Numbered from the stretch's first letter, positions 24,432 to 37,443 are shown. The stretch is DNA of 64,000 nucleotides from Dasypus novemcinctus (GCF_030445035.2 NC_080690.1:27244796-27308795); one strand, 5' to 3'. Translations and numbers: made by a program. The notes: a model not told the origin generated them from the sequence alone.

Positions 24432-24882
24432 TGTGCCTCAATCTGCCAGCAGGTCAAGGCAACACATGGACCTGAAACAAAGCAAATAATGCAGAGACAG
24501 GGACAAGAGACACGAAGAATGGAGACAAGACAGGATTCTGATCAAGTCTCGTTTATTGAGGGTCGATCAGGGGTATTTATAGCTAGGAAGGAAGGAGGTG
24601 GTACACACTGATGACAGCGCATGTGTCGGTAAATGATTGGGTAACTAGATTTTGAATTTCGCACCACATGCATGCGCAGATGGTTGCTTGGCAACGTGAG
24701 TAAAAAGACTTTCGCGCTCTTTTAGGGAGTGCCCAATCAGAGCCCGGGGGAGTGGCGTAAGAATAGAAATTTATTACTTCAGCCAGGGTGGGGAAACAGA
24801 AACTTACCTGGGTTAGTATCTAAAAATAGGGCTTAGCAACAAGATGGCCAATACATACCAATGCCAGAGGCAGCTTCCCACA
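24432..24882 (-). mobile_element. Solo LTR of a class-I-type endogenous retrovirus, minus strand, 451 bp
   Basis: The boundaries are precise: TGTGCCTC...CTTCCCACA, flanked by AGTA at 24428-24431 and AGTA at 24883-24886. TG...CA ends with a 4-bp target duplication are typical of gammaretrovirus-like (ERV1) integrations. On the minus strand a TATAAATA box (24574-24581) is followed 16 bp later by AATAAA (24552-24557), so polyadenylation and start signals are close together and the R region must be short or begin beside the signal. CpGs are retained (CGCGCTC, TTTCGCACC), suggesting a fairly young insertion. No internal viral genes remain, which fits recombination between two LTRs. Confidence 0.8.
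24552..24581 (-). promoter_or_regulatory. LTR TATA box and polyadenylation signal
   Basis: Minus strand TATAAATA (24581-24574) then AATAAA (24557-24552). Both lie inside the 24.43-24.88 kb LTR. Activity is not shown by sequence. Confidence 0.6.
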
Positions 24883-24886
24883 AGTA

Positions 24887-26470
24887 TGGACAAAATTAGA
24901 TTCCTCATTATGATTAATACCACCACAATGACACGTACTACCCAACTCTATCTATCTTCACTTAGCACTTACAAATAAAACATCCTTAATATTATCCAAC
25001 CCTGGTGCTTTAAAGAAGCTAGGTTAATGAAGAAATATGCTCGTGCTACTCTTTGAGTTTAATAATTCCTGTACTCTCATGACCATTCCTGTAACTCACA
25101 TTTCTAGAATATGATTCTTCTGTAAATGCAAAATCAGCTCCTGATTATGGGAGCACTTTCCAGATCCCACATTAGAAGGTCAGTCCTGCAATTAAGACTC
25201 TATCTCAACATTTGCTAGTTTCACAGATTGGAAATCTGCAAATAATCCTTAGCCTCTGCCACCTCCTAAGCACCCGCACTACCTCTCTCCAATAAAGCAC
25301 TGTGTTCTATCCACTTTAAGGATGTCCTAAACATCCATCAAAACTTGACCCAACTTTCATGGTCACAGAAAATGCTTCAGATAATGTTTCTGCTACTTCT
25401 AGAGCATACTATCGCCATGGGATCCTTACTGTCTACGCCGAATCCAATACCCAGAATTTCAATTGATCTTCACACTCCTGTCAAAGTGGCCAATCTAAAA
25501 TGAAAATGAAAGCCAGGCATCTTCCTTCTTAAACCAATTTAATGGCCTTTCCATCCTCAGCCTCATCCCTTGCATACTGTGATTAAATTGACGGATTCAG
25601 ATGCCTATATTATCTCTGATCACCTGTCCTTCAAGAGGACCTGAGTATGCAATCCTAGGACATTTTGTTTTTTAGAGGTATGCATGTTTAGTGAACATGG
25701 CAATGACTTTCTCCCCACCTGAACCCAGCAACAAAAGTGCTTTCCCCTGTTTTACTTGTGGCAATCCTTTCAAACTCTCATATTATATTGCGCTCCAAAT
25801 TCTGAGTCAACACTTGCTTAAGCAAACATCTGAAACTGTTGATTTTGGTTTTAAATTTGGCCTTATGCCCATAAAATTTTTCTCCAAGTATTTAGTTATT
25901 ATGGTGTTTTCTCTTCTTGCGCTTTTTTAGTTACTGACCTAGATCATTTATCCAATTGAAAAAGAAAACTGTTTTAATATAAGTTATAATATACAAAGGA
26001 AATTATTAAAAAGGAAAAAAAACTGAGGTGAGAAATCTTTATTGACTACCTGCTCTTAATCTTATATATTGAATAGTCATTGTTTTCTAGACTAAAAATT
26101 AAAAAAAAAAATTCAAAGGTTTTACGTTCAAACTCTACCATTTCACTTTTATTATCTCTCTCCACTCCCCTCCTCTTTCTATCTCCCCTCCCTCCCCCTC
26201 TTCTTCCTTCTTTCTCTCACTGTCCTTTCTCTCTCCCCTTTCACTTAAGTAATTTAGTATCCTTCTCTATCAAGGAGGTATCAAATGCCATCTCTAAGTA
26301 AATGACTTTTCATTATTCTTCCTGCAATCAAACCCTGGTCTTTAATCAAGAATACAAAATGAATTTTCTCAAAATCCTGAAAGTAATATTTTCTTTACTC
26401 ACTTATCTTTAACTTATTCCATTTATATTGGTACATTAGACTCTGAGATTCTTAAGAATTATTACTGCAG
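24887..26470. other. Unassigned sequence with a pyrimidine-rich tract
   Basis: No gene or named repeat is recognised. A C/T-rich tract spans 26155-26245, with clusters of CTCCCCTCC and TTTCTCTC; the 73-codon frame at 26080 is low-complexity translation of it. Confidence 0.5.
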
Positions 26471-26474
26471 GATG

Positions 26475-29400
26475 TTTTCAGTTTCTGTTAAGATGGAGTA
26501 AACACACTCTCTTCTTTCTCAGTGATTACAATTAAAAACTATGGAAAAATAAATAAAACAACTACCAAAGGATTCTGAATAGTAAATAGAAGCAAGCAGA
26601 TAGAGTATGGAAATCAGATTTTAAAGAATGACTATAGAATGGTTAATTCTCTGTTGTTGTTTTTGTTCTTTTTATTATTGTTGTTTTGTTTTGCTATGTT
26701 TTTCTGCTTTTGTTTATGTTTTCAACATATTGCTTCTTAGACTCTCAGCTCTCCAAGACTTGCAAATGGATATAGACAGAAATAGTTCAAAGAAAAACCC
26801 ACTTTCTCTAGAAAGGGGAATAATGGTAGAGGTGGAAGGCAGCAGGATAAAGGTGTTTTGACACTTCCAGCACCATCAGGAAAGCCCCGGTATCTATTTG
26901 GACCCTTTTGGTGGTGATCACAGATGCAATAGTGGGGGTGAGTAGTAGCAGAGTGGTAGCTCCACAGGCTCTTTTCTCCTACTACTTTAACCCAAGGTAG
27001 ACCCATCATGAAACATGTGCAGTAGAATGGTGAAGACTAAAGCCTCAGGCTTTTATCCAGAGAAGCAGGAAAAGAGACCACTGAGAATCCATGAGTGTGA
27101 AACAGAATAGAGAAAGGGAATTAAAAAATACTTGGAATCTATATATAAGGTCTTGGGTTCCACCCTTAAATGTACATATTTGGAACTGGTCAGAATCACT
27201 AGACAAAGGCTTTGAGGACTTCATGGCTTACTTCCAGCTCCCAGAGTGAACCCTGCATGTTTCACATACTGGATATAACAGAATCACACAGCAAAAGTTT
27301 TGAAAACCAAACTGACATTAGGCATACAGTCCACAAAAGGTAAGTCAGGACTTACTGATTTTAACCTAACAAGTTTTCATAATTGTTATAAAAAAAAAAA
27401 GTTCTCCAAGAGCTTTTAACAGGACCGAGTCTCATGACATTATTTACAATACCTCCAGGTTAAATCTATAATTACACAATATATACAGAGTCTAAGGGAA
27501 AAATGACTGACAGATGCAAATCCCAAGATGACCCAGATATTAGAAACATTACAAAGGCTTTAAAGCATCTATTATAATCATGCTGTCTGAATTGAACACA
27601 AACCTTCTTCAAAAAAGTAAAATTATAGAAGATTTGGCAAAGAAATAGAATGTTTAAAAAAATGGAAATTTCAGACTGAAAAGCACAAGAGAAATTTTTA
27701 AAAAATCATCAAAAGGGCTCAATAGCAAAGTGGAGATAACAAAGAAAATTTCAATGTACTTGAAGATCAATAGAATAATGTCTGGACAACAGAAATGGAA
27801 AAATAAGAGAAGTTAAAAAATTAACAAAACTCCAGCATCAAAATGTCTAATATCTGTGTCACTGTAGTCTCAATAGGAAGTAGAAAGAAATAGGTAGTAA
27901 TAAATATTTGGATAAATGATGATGAAAATTCTCCAAGTTTAGTAAAGGCTATAAATTTATAGATCCAAGAAGCTTGTTAAATTCCAAAAAGGTAAACTTA
28001 AAGCAAAAAGTCAACCCAGAATTTTCCATCGAGTAAAACTATCTTTCCTGAATGAATGTGAAATACCTTATCAGATGAAAGAAAAGTAAAAAGAAAAAAA
28101 AATCATCCATAAACATGTTTTGAAAGAATGCAAAAGGAGCTTATTTAGATGGAAGGGACATGAAAAAAAAGGGAAAACTGGAAACTCAAGAATGAACAAA
28201 GATCAACATAAATGGTAAATATCTAGATAAATAGATTCTATTTTGCCTCTCACATTCTTTAAAATATGTGTGACTATTGAAAGTAAAATTTATAATACTA
28301 TCTGATGGATTCCTCAAAGAATATAGGTTTAATACATATGATAACTAGAACATAGAGGAAAATATGGGATTAATATGGTTCTATATTTTTTATAGATATT
28401 ACCTAGAGTGAACATTGCAAAGAATCAGCCTTTTCTTTCATTGCATAGTTCAAAAACTGTGTTCTTGAATGGGAAGACACAGTTTATTTATGATATCAAT
28501 TCTACATAAACCAATTTATAGATTTAATGAAATCCCCATCAAAATCCCAACACATATTAACATTTTTGTAGTAATAAAAGAAACTGATTCTAAAATTTAT
28601 ATGGAAAGGGAAATTAACTAGAAGAGCCAAAACAATTTTGAGAAAGAAAAACAAAGTTGAAGGACTCATACTTCCTTTTAAGCTTCATTAATCAAGGCAG
28701 TGTAATATTGGTGAAAGGATAGACACCTGGGCCAAGTAAACAGCATAAACAGTGCAGAAATAAATACAAAAATGGCTAATTGATTTTTTGGCAAACTTGG
28801 AAGAACAATTCAATGGAGAAAGCTTAGTTTTTCAACAAAAATTGTTGAATAAATTGGCCTCTCCATATGCAAAAACCAAACCAACACAAAATCCTGACCT
28901 CGACTTTATTTTTTTATTATTTATTTATTTATTTCTCTCCCCTTCCCCTGTTCCCCTGTTGTCTGCTCTCTGTGTCCATTTGATGTGTGTACTTGCATTC
29001 TCAGCAGCACTGGGAATTTGTGTCTCTTTTTGTTGTGTCATCTTGCTGCATCAGTTCTCTGTGTGCAGTGTCACTTCTGGGCAAGCTGCACTTTTTTTCA
29101 CATGGGGCGGCTCTCCTTGCAGGATGCACTCCTTGCGTGTGGGGCACCCTACCTGGGGGACACCCCTGACTGGCACTGCACTTCTTGCACATGGCAGCAC
29201 TGCTTGTGGGCCAGCTCACCACATGGGTCCAGGAGGCCCTGGTTTTGAACCCTGGACCTCCCATATAGTAGGTGGGTGCTCTATCAGTTGAGCCACATCT
29301 GCTTCCCTCAACTTTATAATATATATTTTATAACACACATATATATATTAACTCACAATGGGTCATAGTCTTAAATATAAAACACAACCCTATACAAAAC

Positions 29401-30460
29401 TTTTAGAAGAAAATATCTGAGAAAATCTTCATAACCTTGATTTTGGGTAAGTGTTCTCGATTAGGTTGTGTTCTCATATGATAAACTGGATATCTTAAAA
29501 TTTAAAAAAAATTGCTCTGTGAAAGACTTTGTTAAGAAAATGTAAAGACAGGCCACAGACTGCAAGAAAAAGTTTTAAATCATATACCTAACAAAAAACT
29601 TATATACAGAATATATAGAGAACTCTTCAAACTCAACAATTAAAAAACAAATAACCCCTCAATCTAAATGAGCCAAAGATGTCAACAGACACTTTGCCAA
29701 AATAAATTACAGATGGCAAATATGCAAATGAAAAGATGTCCAGCATCAATTAGTCATTATATAAATGCAAATTAAAACCAGAAAGATATACAACTACACA
29801 TCTATTAGAATGGCTAAAAAATAATAGTAATGTTGAGAAGGCAAAATGGTATGGCCCTCTGGAAAACAGTCTGGTTGTTTCCTTTAAAACTGAACATATA
29901 TAAATATATATACCACAAATCCAGCAATCCCACTTATAGGGATTTACCCTAGAGACATGGAAAACATCTATTCAAACAAAAATCTGTACATGGATGCTTA
30001 TAGCTATATGAATCATTATCACCATAATCTGTACACAATCCAAATTTTCTTCAACATTTGAGTGACAAATTGTAGTATAATGAAACACTACTCAACAATA
30101 AAAAAGAACGAACTATTTGTAAATACAATATGAATGAATCTCAAATGCCTTATGCTAAATGAAAGAAGCCAGTGTCAAATGTTACTTATTTTATGAATTC
30201 AGTTATATTACATTCTGGAAAAGACAAAATACAAGAATCAAGAACAGATCACTGGCTGCCCTGCTTGTGGAGTGGGTCTGACTATCATGGAGCAGCATAA
30301 GAAATATGCTCTGTACCTTGTTTGTGGTGATGGTTACTCAGATCTATGTTTGTGTTAGAATTTACACAGCTATAAACACAAAACTAGTGATCTTTACCAC
30401 AGTAAATTTTCAAAAATATATAAATAGAGCAAATAAAAGAATCAGTGGTGAAAATTCTTA
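26475..30460 (+). mobile_element. Ancient L1 or HAL1-like LINE, plus strand, copy C, split by a SINE
   Basis: From 27.24 to 28.25 kb the sequence resembles the ORF1 part of old L1/HAL1 (for example 'ggctttaaagcatctattata' and the reading towards 'gatccaagaagctt'). From 28.43 to 30.1 kb it resembles the ORF2 C-terminal third: 'aatgaaatccccatcaaaat' near 28.53 kb, the 'aagccagtgtcaaat' region near 30.16 kb, and the 'tagggatttaccctagaga' block near 29.94 kb. Missing ORF2 middle indicates either a deletion or a half-L1 (HAL1) joined to a separate L1 fragment. A SINE sits at 28910-29308. The start at 26.48 kb is approximate. Confidence 0.6.
28910..29308 (-). mobile_element. DAS-III-like SINE, minus strand
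   Basis: The A-rich tail is at the left (T/A-rich plus strand, ATTTATTTATTT), followed by the pyrimidine-rich CTCTCCCC block, the body, and the tRNA-like head at the right (AGGAGGCCCTGGTTTTGAAC as B-box equivalent; TATCAGTTGAGCCA as A-box equivalent). Flanks are CGACTTTAT (28901-28909) and CAACTTTAT (29309-29317), a target duplication with one mismatch. It interrupts LINE copy C. This copy has lost more CpGs than the others, implying greater age. The 167-codon frame at 28788 is a SINE/LINE chance frame. Confidence 0.85.
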
Positions 30461-32386
30461 ATATCACTGGCCCAAATTTTCATTGACTTCTTAATTCATC
30501 TGTCCATGCCTCCATTCAACAAATATTATCTGTGTCCTAATTTTATCACAGAATTACTCTAAGCCTCCTCTTTATTCTATTCCCTTTAATTTTCCTCAAG
30601 GGTAAGTCAGGATTGAAAGACAGAAATGCCATTCATTAAAGTTTCACTTAAAAGTGAAACTACTGAGTCTACCAAATTTCTATCTGTGAACTGAAGGGGG
30701 ATAAAAAGACCTTTGGGCATTATTCTCTTTCTCAGTTTCACTTGGTTGTAAAGATACAGTCTCTCTGTCTCTCTCTCTGTCCCTTTCTCTCTTTCTCACT
30801 TCTTACTTAGTTGGTCTATAATATGGGTATCTCTGGTTCATGTAAAAATTTTATAATGGAAAAGCAAATGTTCAATGATTGTTATTCTCTGGAGCACATA
30901 TATAGTATTTCTGCCCACAGTTTTGTTTTTATATATCAGTTCATTTTATTAGAGGCAGGAAGAGTTATTTTTTACTAATTAGGATAATAATCAGGTATTT
31001 TGCCATTGATTACTCTGTGAGGAAAATAAACTTTTCTACAAGTGGAATGAAGAGATATCCAATCATGAATTTTCATTTTATCATCTAGACACATGTACAA
31101 ATCGTGCACCTTTTTTCTGGAAATTTAACCAGTGAGATAAGAAAAAGATATTCCTACAGATATAAAAGTAGTAGAATCATAATGGTGCCTTATTTGATTC
31201 CAAACACTGATGGAATATTATATTTCAGGAAAGATCAGAGGCAGTCCTCTTACACTCATGTATTTGTAAGCAGGAGAATTTATGCTTAATTTCAACTTAA
31301 TGTCAGTCAAAATAAGAAAACACACAGTCGATGATGTAGCTCAGCTGAGTAGGTTGAAAATGTCAGGGACCAAAATGTGATCATGTATCAGAGCAACCAC
31401 TTAGATTGAAATAAAACAAGGTGTTCATAGCCAGACTTTCTCAAATTGCAATGGGTGTTCATTCAAGCAACAGTAATAAGTCTTTTCTAGGGAAAACTGT
31501 ACATTAAAAATGACAATAGTTGGAAAGTGTCCTCTTGCCTTGCTTGCAAGTTCCAGGTGTATACAAACAATGAATGGAAAAAAGGAATGGTAACACATGA
31601 CCCACAACAGACAAAATCATTTAGCAACTAATGGTATTCAGTAAAAATATGTTGCCTAGTCCTCTAGCATGTTCATTCTCTTTGTTAAATCTTCCATCCT
31701 CTTCCAACCACTTAGTTCCTTTAGACCACCAAACAAAATTGGTGTTCATTTATTTCAATGAAAAGATAGGAGTTCATTTTCAGTTCAGAAGATTGCCTTA
31801 GGCTTTTGTGAGAACAGCCTTATTTTTATCAAAAGGTTGTGATAAATCACCTTTAAATTAAAATCACAAAAGACTTACAGTTATTTGTCGTTGAATCCAA
31901 AATAATTTGTTCATAAGTCAAGTGACCTTTTAGACATGTTACTTGACTGCAACAAAATACTGATCTATCTGGAAAACAGAAAACAAAAAGTCTATTGTGA
32001 AATTTAAGTGAGGATTTACATGCATTATATGTGGAAAAATGTCCTTGCTGAATTATAAACTGAAAAGTTAAGAGGATGCTATTGCTAATCTCTTAAACCT
32101 TGGCATTTCTTTGAAGATAATAAATATGCAATCATTCATAAATCCATTCTACAAATATTTATTATCACTTATGTGCCAAAAGTATGCTAGGCATTGTGAA
32201 TGATTTTTCTTAAAGTGGATGGTGAAAATAAATGGCTTTTCTAATCTATGTTTTAGCTTTGGCTAGGCTATGGTTTAGCCCTGAGATTTTAAAAGGCAGG
32301 CTTCACTCCTCTATTCACCTGGCCTGATTATTGGAGTGGAAAGATCAACCAGCTCCTTTAAGTCCATTTCAATAATAGTATTCTAT
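30461..32386. other. Unassigned sequence
   Basis: No gene or RNA is recognised. A (CTCTGT)/(CT)n-rich run lies at 30759-30800. Around 32.12-32.20 kb the sequence 'ccattctacaaatatttattatcacttatgtgcca' style landmarks indicate a remnant of an old repeat of the 'ttattgagca-cta-tgtgcca' type. Confidence 0.45.
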
Positions 32387-32394
32387 CATTAGAA

Positions 32395-32590
32395 CAGTGG
32401 TTCTTAACCTTTTTTGTTTCACAGACCCCTTTGCCAGTCAGGTGAAACCATAGATCCCTTATTAAGCCCACACTATACTGTGTATTATTTAATAAATATA
32501 TCACACCTGCACCAACATGTCCCCACAAGAATAAGGGTTTTTTTTTTTTAATTTCAATTCAAGCTCACAAACCCTTGTTAAGAACTCCTA
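32395..32590 (+). mobile_element. hAT-Charlie-type MITE, 196 bp, with target duplication
   Basis: Terminal inverted repeats are CAGTGGTTCTTAAC at the left and GTTAAGAACTCCTA at the right (11 of 14 complementary). They are flanked by CATTAGAA (32387-32394) and TATTAGAA (32591-32598), a 7-of-8 match to the 8-bp duplication of hAT transposons. The interior has no transposase, so it is non-autonomous. Internal TCACAGACCCCTTTGCCAG is shared with Charlie-derived MITEs as I recall them. Confidence 0.85.
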
Positions 32591-34474
32591 TATTAGAATA
32601 ACATTGATTATGTAATTAAATTCTCCTCTACTTCTTGGGCCAATAAATTAATTTGCATATTTGTTTGTAGCTCAAGCACATTTCACTAAGGCTAGTGATT
32701 CCTAGAGGTCATTGTCTTATCAAAAACATGTACATTTAGCTCACGAAATGGATTTTCATCACAAGGAATCAGAGCACATGGTATCTTGCCTCAATGATTT
32801 TAATATAATGGAGTATAAGAGATTAACTTTTTCCCAAACCTTCACCTACCCTGTCTTGTGGTGTCCAAATATCCAATACCAAAAAAAGAAGAGTTTCCTC
32901 TGAAGCTACATTATTTATGCTTTTAGTCATTTATGTAGGAAGCAATAATATCCTCACTGTGAATCTAAACCTCCTGTCATTACTAAGGCTCTCCTAGTAA
33001 TCACTTCAGTGTACTTTGAAACTATTCAAGGTGGTCTGCTTGTATATTATGTAGACATCTATATTTTTCATTTTCTATGGACAGTTAATTTATGTCTACT
33101 ATAAATGTAAATCTTTCACAGATGTAACTATTTTACTCCAAGGCTGCATGGAATATTTACTGCCCCAGTAAAGCCCTGTTTGTCTTTCCCTCTGCCATCA
33201 GAGCTGAGCTGGCAGGTTAATAGCAGAAGCTGACAATTCAGCATGCAAAGAGTTTGGTCTCTGGCATGAGGTTTGTCAAGCAAGAAGGCCATTCCAGCAT
33301 ATTGGTGTTTCAGGAGAGGAGAGTCATGTATCCTCTTGCATGTCAACAGATTGTGTCAAGGAAGACAAAAGTGTTTCTAAAGGCTGGTCAGAGAAGACAA
33401 CTGTCAAAATGTGAAAGATTCTCTACTATCTTCATAAGGGTACACTGTAGTGTGAAACATGATGTACCTGGAAAAATAAATACCAGGAGTAGGGGAAAGA
33501 CAGCACTGAAAGGAAAATGAATCCAAATAATGCAGGTGGGTAATGGGCGTCCAAGGCATATCTTGATAAACCAAAGCAGTAGTAAAATCTTCCAACCACT
33601 TGGACTCAAATACTGAATTTAGGTGGAAATCTGATGCCAATGATCAATTCAAGTGGGCTTTAGGCATAGAGGCCAAGCAGGGAAACATGATGTCTCTCAG
33701 AGATTTGTACAAAAAAGTTAAAAGATTGATCAGAAAATGGGACAAATCAATCCTTCAAACATTAGCAGGAAAAGTTTCCAGAGCCATTTTGGGAACTGTT
33801 TCTTAAATTGTCTTATAGGATTAAAGACAGGATCCCTGACACTGAAAGGGCCTAGGAATGAGATAACTTTTGAATTGCATTCTCAGAAATCCTTCTATGG
33901 AATTTTTATTCCTTTTACCCACCATTCATATCTTCAGTCAGTTGAAAACCAGAAACCTTTATTAAAAAAGAAGTCCAACCCCACAACCTCTGTGTATTAG
34001 GCTAGAATCCTTTCATCAGTAATTTGGAAACAGTGCCTAAATTAGATTATTTCCTCTTCAAGTGGCTGGATATTTAACTTGCAAACTGGGAATTGTGTAT
34101 GGCCATAAATTATGCAGTATGACACAATGAAGCAAAAGAAGTCAGTGTGAACAGAAAAGAAAAAAAACAGTCATGAAGAAAGGAAATAGGTTCATTGGAG
34201 AAGGTCCTCATAGAATTGAAAAGTCTGATTCTGGTTTATTTTTTAAACAAATCCTGAATCTATTAAACATTTATGAATACTTATATGTTTTATTATTTTT
34301 TTACTTAAAATAAAACTGTTAGTTACAAAAATGAGTCTTAATATACAAGGGAGAGAGATTGTGGAGAATTAAGATGGATCTCAATTCATTTTGTCAATTG
34401 GTGTTAAATTTGTCTTGTTATATAGCCATGGAGACACAGAATATTTCTAAGGATCTAAATCTGGGTTGGTGATA

Positions 34475-34640
34475 AAGAACACTGATTCAAGATACATTTG
34501 TGCTTGGATCACCAATACTGGGTCTGTGGCTTAATTATAAGCCTCAGGCATCTAAATTGTTTCTATCTTCAGAACTAAGATAGAAATTAAGACTCCCAGT
34601 GGGCACAAGTCAGCAAAGCAATGAGATAGGGATACCTATA
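34475..34640 (+). mobile_element. MIR-like SINE remnant
   Basis: 'aacactgattcaagatacat', 'tgggtctgtggcttaattat' and 'aagcctcaggcatctaaatt' fall in plus-strand MIR order (head, GTGTGACCTTGGG core region, CTCAGTTTCCTCAT region). Confidence 0.4.
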
Positions 34641-34739
34641 AAATCATGTATGCAGATAGATATGCAATTTTCTAATTGTTTCATATTTCAAGAGAGATAA
34701 CCAACACTTGATGAGTTGATATAACATGCTGAATTTATA

Positions 34740-34865
34740 TAACTTGCCAGACAAGGGCCTAGCTCATTTACTAATCAAGGTATGCACTATTATCCTACTT
34801 ATTGAGGTTGGAAACCAAGGCTTAAATAGTTAAGCAGCTGGTGATGGTCAGAAGATCTGATTGAT
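34740..34865 (-). mobile_element. MIR SINE remnant
   Basis: 'ctcatttactaatcaaggta', 'ctattatcctacttattgag' and 'aaaccaaggcttaaatagtt' match the minus-strand MIR core TTAACTCATTTAATCC...ATTATCCCCATTTTACAGATGAGGAAACTGAGGC. Confidence 0.55.
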
Positions 34866-37249
34866 ATACACCTGCCAGACAAAAATATCCTATATATAAC
34901 CCTTTCCCTGTGTTTTTCTCTTTCCTATAGTTACCATCTATTGGGTTTTCTATATGTTGGCTCTGTAGCAAATATTTTGCGTATACTATCTGTAATATCT
35001 AATCTTTGTAATCATCCTGAGATACCAACAAGAAGGTATGTGTTGAATGAGACATATCCAGGTTTTAGACTCAGAACTGTTTGGCTCAAAAACATACATT
35101 AGTCTGCTTTGATGTTTTTAATTAAGCATATTTGCATATTTGGCTCTTTCCTAGTTGCTAGAGGGAGAAAATCTTCAATTTTCAAAGAGCTTAACGTGTT
35201 GAAGGAAACCACCTAAAATGCAATTACAATATTTTTTATAAGCAGGAGCTATAGAGGGCACTATGGAATACATAAAAGTACCCTCAGAATGCCATGAAAC
35301 AAAATAGTTCTTAATAACGTTAGGCATTTTGAAGAGACTGTTCTTGTTGGCTTTAAAATAGAACATGGGATTTGGATATTTTAAGAATATTTACTGGCAG
35401 GTTTCTTTTTTAATGAAAGAGTAGGGGTTCTGGACATTTTTGTAGATGAATAGTCTTAGCCTCAGCTGTCCACTTGGAACTTGATTGTATATTTGAAATT
35501 TATATCTGGATGTACAGACAATGAACACACTGAAACCAAATTTCACCATCCCAACCCCATCCCTCTGTAGCAAATACTCATCCTCTGGCTCTCTTCTGCT
35601 TTCTATTTCCTTCCTTGCCTCTAAGCCTCAGCCATCTCTTACAATGAGGTCTCTGTAGTGAGATCGCTTTCACTGGTTGATTTGCAGTTGGGAAGGTTTT
35701 GCTGACTGCATCACTTCCACCTGTTCTGGATGATTAACATTCTCTTATATTCTGACCAGGTCATAAATCCAACATTTACTTTCAGGCAATTGCAAAATTG
35801 TTCTGTTCACATCTTTTGTCAAAGAATAAACCAATCAGTAAATTTTACTAGGAAGAGAATTTGCCTCATAAATTTCTTTTGCAAACATCATAAACAATCA
35901 TGCTAGGAAAGAGCCAATTTTAATTCATTATTTTTATTCTATTTCATCCTTTTAAAAATATATATAAAGCTGACTCTCACATTTAATATAGAAATGTTTG
36001 AGACTGCTGACTCAGCACAGTGAATATTAATGCCTTTGCTATTTCTTTCCTTTATCATTGTCTTTAAGCATAAAACATTTAGATCCATTTGCTTTTCCCA
36101 ACTTCTGGAAGACACACACCACTTGCTATGGCCATGAAATCAAACAGGTCCTAGAAACAGATAATAAACAGATAATAAGAGGGAGCTCCAAAACCCCAGT
36201 TCAATTCAGGGTCAAAGTAAAGCCCCATTTAATATCGTACTCCCCAACCTCTCCTTATCTACCCCAACAACCGGCTTTTCGATTTGCCTAATGTTTTGAG
36301 TTATATATACTTCTCTGTGATTTAGAGATCGATAACACTTCTTTATATTTGGATCTTTCGTATATTATTGACCTTAATGTCCTTTCTTCCTTCCATTGTC
36401 CCCCATGAGTCCTCTCCAATTACTCTATCCACGAAGATTTCATGCCTGCTTACTGTTCAGCACAATATTGCATAGAACCTGTAAAGAAGAAAATTGTATG
36501 CATTTAGCATTATACAAAAGAAATTTATAAGTGATAGTTATTCAGAAATAATAGAAAATTCTCTTTGCAAACCTATGTGATAATTAAAAACACATTAGTT
36601 GAGTAGCTCCATTATTGCATTAAGTGGAGCAAATATATTTCATTTTTATAACTCCATAGAAATTTTAATAGGCATTTTATCTCTTTGGTTTCAATTTCCA
36701 GGAAGAATATGTTCTTAATCTTCTCTATTGTGTAGCAAATGATGCCTCAGTTTTCTTTGGTCATCTGAGAGGGTGAAGATAATTAACCAAAATCCCATTT
36801 ACATTTTTTAGTAAATTTTCATAATTGAATCTATGCACATATTTAAAATGGCTTCACATTGTAGTTGTGAATGTTCATTATTATTTGGGTTGGCAGTTGG
36901 CAGGAGAGTAGAAGAGAAGAAACATCTTATTTGCTCAAAAATGCTTCTGTGGTATGATTGAATCTATTAGAAGCTTCCTAGATTAACAGGTTTCCCCTTG
37001 CCCTATGTCTCTGAGTCAAAATTAAATAGATTTCGAAAGAAAGAGTTTATGTGGCGAGGAATTAGAACTTAGAGTCTTTGTATTATAGATAGCTAGAATT
37101 GCGAAGACAACATATAGGAATGCTTAAAATATGAATTCTTAACTACAGATTATTGAGGAAAATTTCAGGAAAATCTTTGAATTTTTTTCTATATCATAAA
37201 TAATGTCTATGAAACTGAGGGAATTCTACTTTTTAAAATAAATTGTTTA

Positions 37250-37443
37250 AGGGAACAGATGTGGCTCAAGCACTTGAGTGCCTGTTTCCCACATGGGAAG
37301 TCCCAGTTTCCATCCCCAGTGCCTCCTAGAAACAAAACAAACAACAAGCAAACAAATGAAAACTCAGGGAAACGAATGTGGCTCGGTGGTTGAGTGCTGG
37401 CTTCCCACATGTGAGGTCTTGGTACCATTAAAAAAAAAATTAC
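37250..37443 (+). mobile_element. Dimeric tRNA-headed SINE (DAS-I/II-like)
   Basis: Two related monomers follow each other. The first (about 37250-37358) reads GATGTGGCTCAAGCACTTGA, then GCCTGTTTCCCACATGGGA, and ends in an AAACAAAACAAAC tail. The second (about 37366-37443) reads AATGTGGCTCGGTGGTTGAG, then GGCTTCCCACATGTGAGG, and ends in an A9 tract. Flanks are ATTGTTTA at 37242-37249 and ATTGTTTA at 37444-37451, a perfect 8-bp target duplication enclosing both monomers, so the dimer inserted as one unit. The tRNA-derived A and B box-like motifs are still visible. Confidence 0.85.

Larger units (their letters stand above)
32599..37241. other. Long unassigned stretch with MIR remnants
   Basis: Apart from MIR fragments listed at 34.47 and 34.74 kb, nothing is recognised. 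The segment 33.12-33.85 kb is less AT-rich and has several overlapping short frames on both strands (33254-33520, 33388-33640, 33600-33806). None resembles a known protein, and their overlap in opposite directions argues against real genes. Confidence 0.5.

Noticed and set aside
28788..29291. 167-codon open frame on the plus strand, longest in the window
   Set aside because: It runs from L1 sequence into the antisense of a SINE bounded by a target duplication, so it is a chance fusion frame.
33254..33806. Cluster of short frames suggesting a small gene
   Set aside because: Frames overlap on both strands, lack recognisable domains and have no exon or promoter context.
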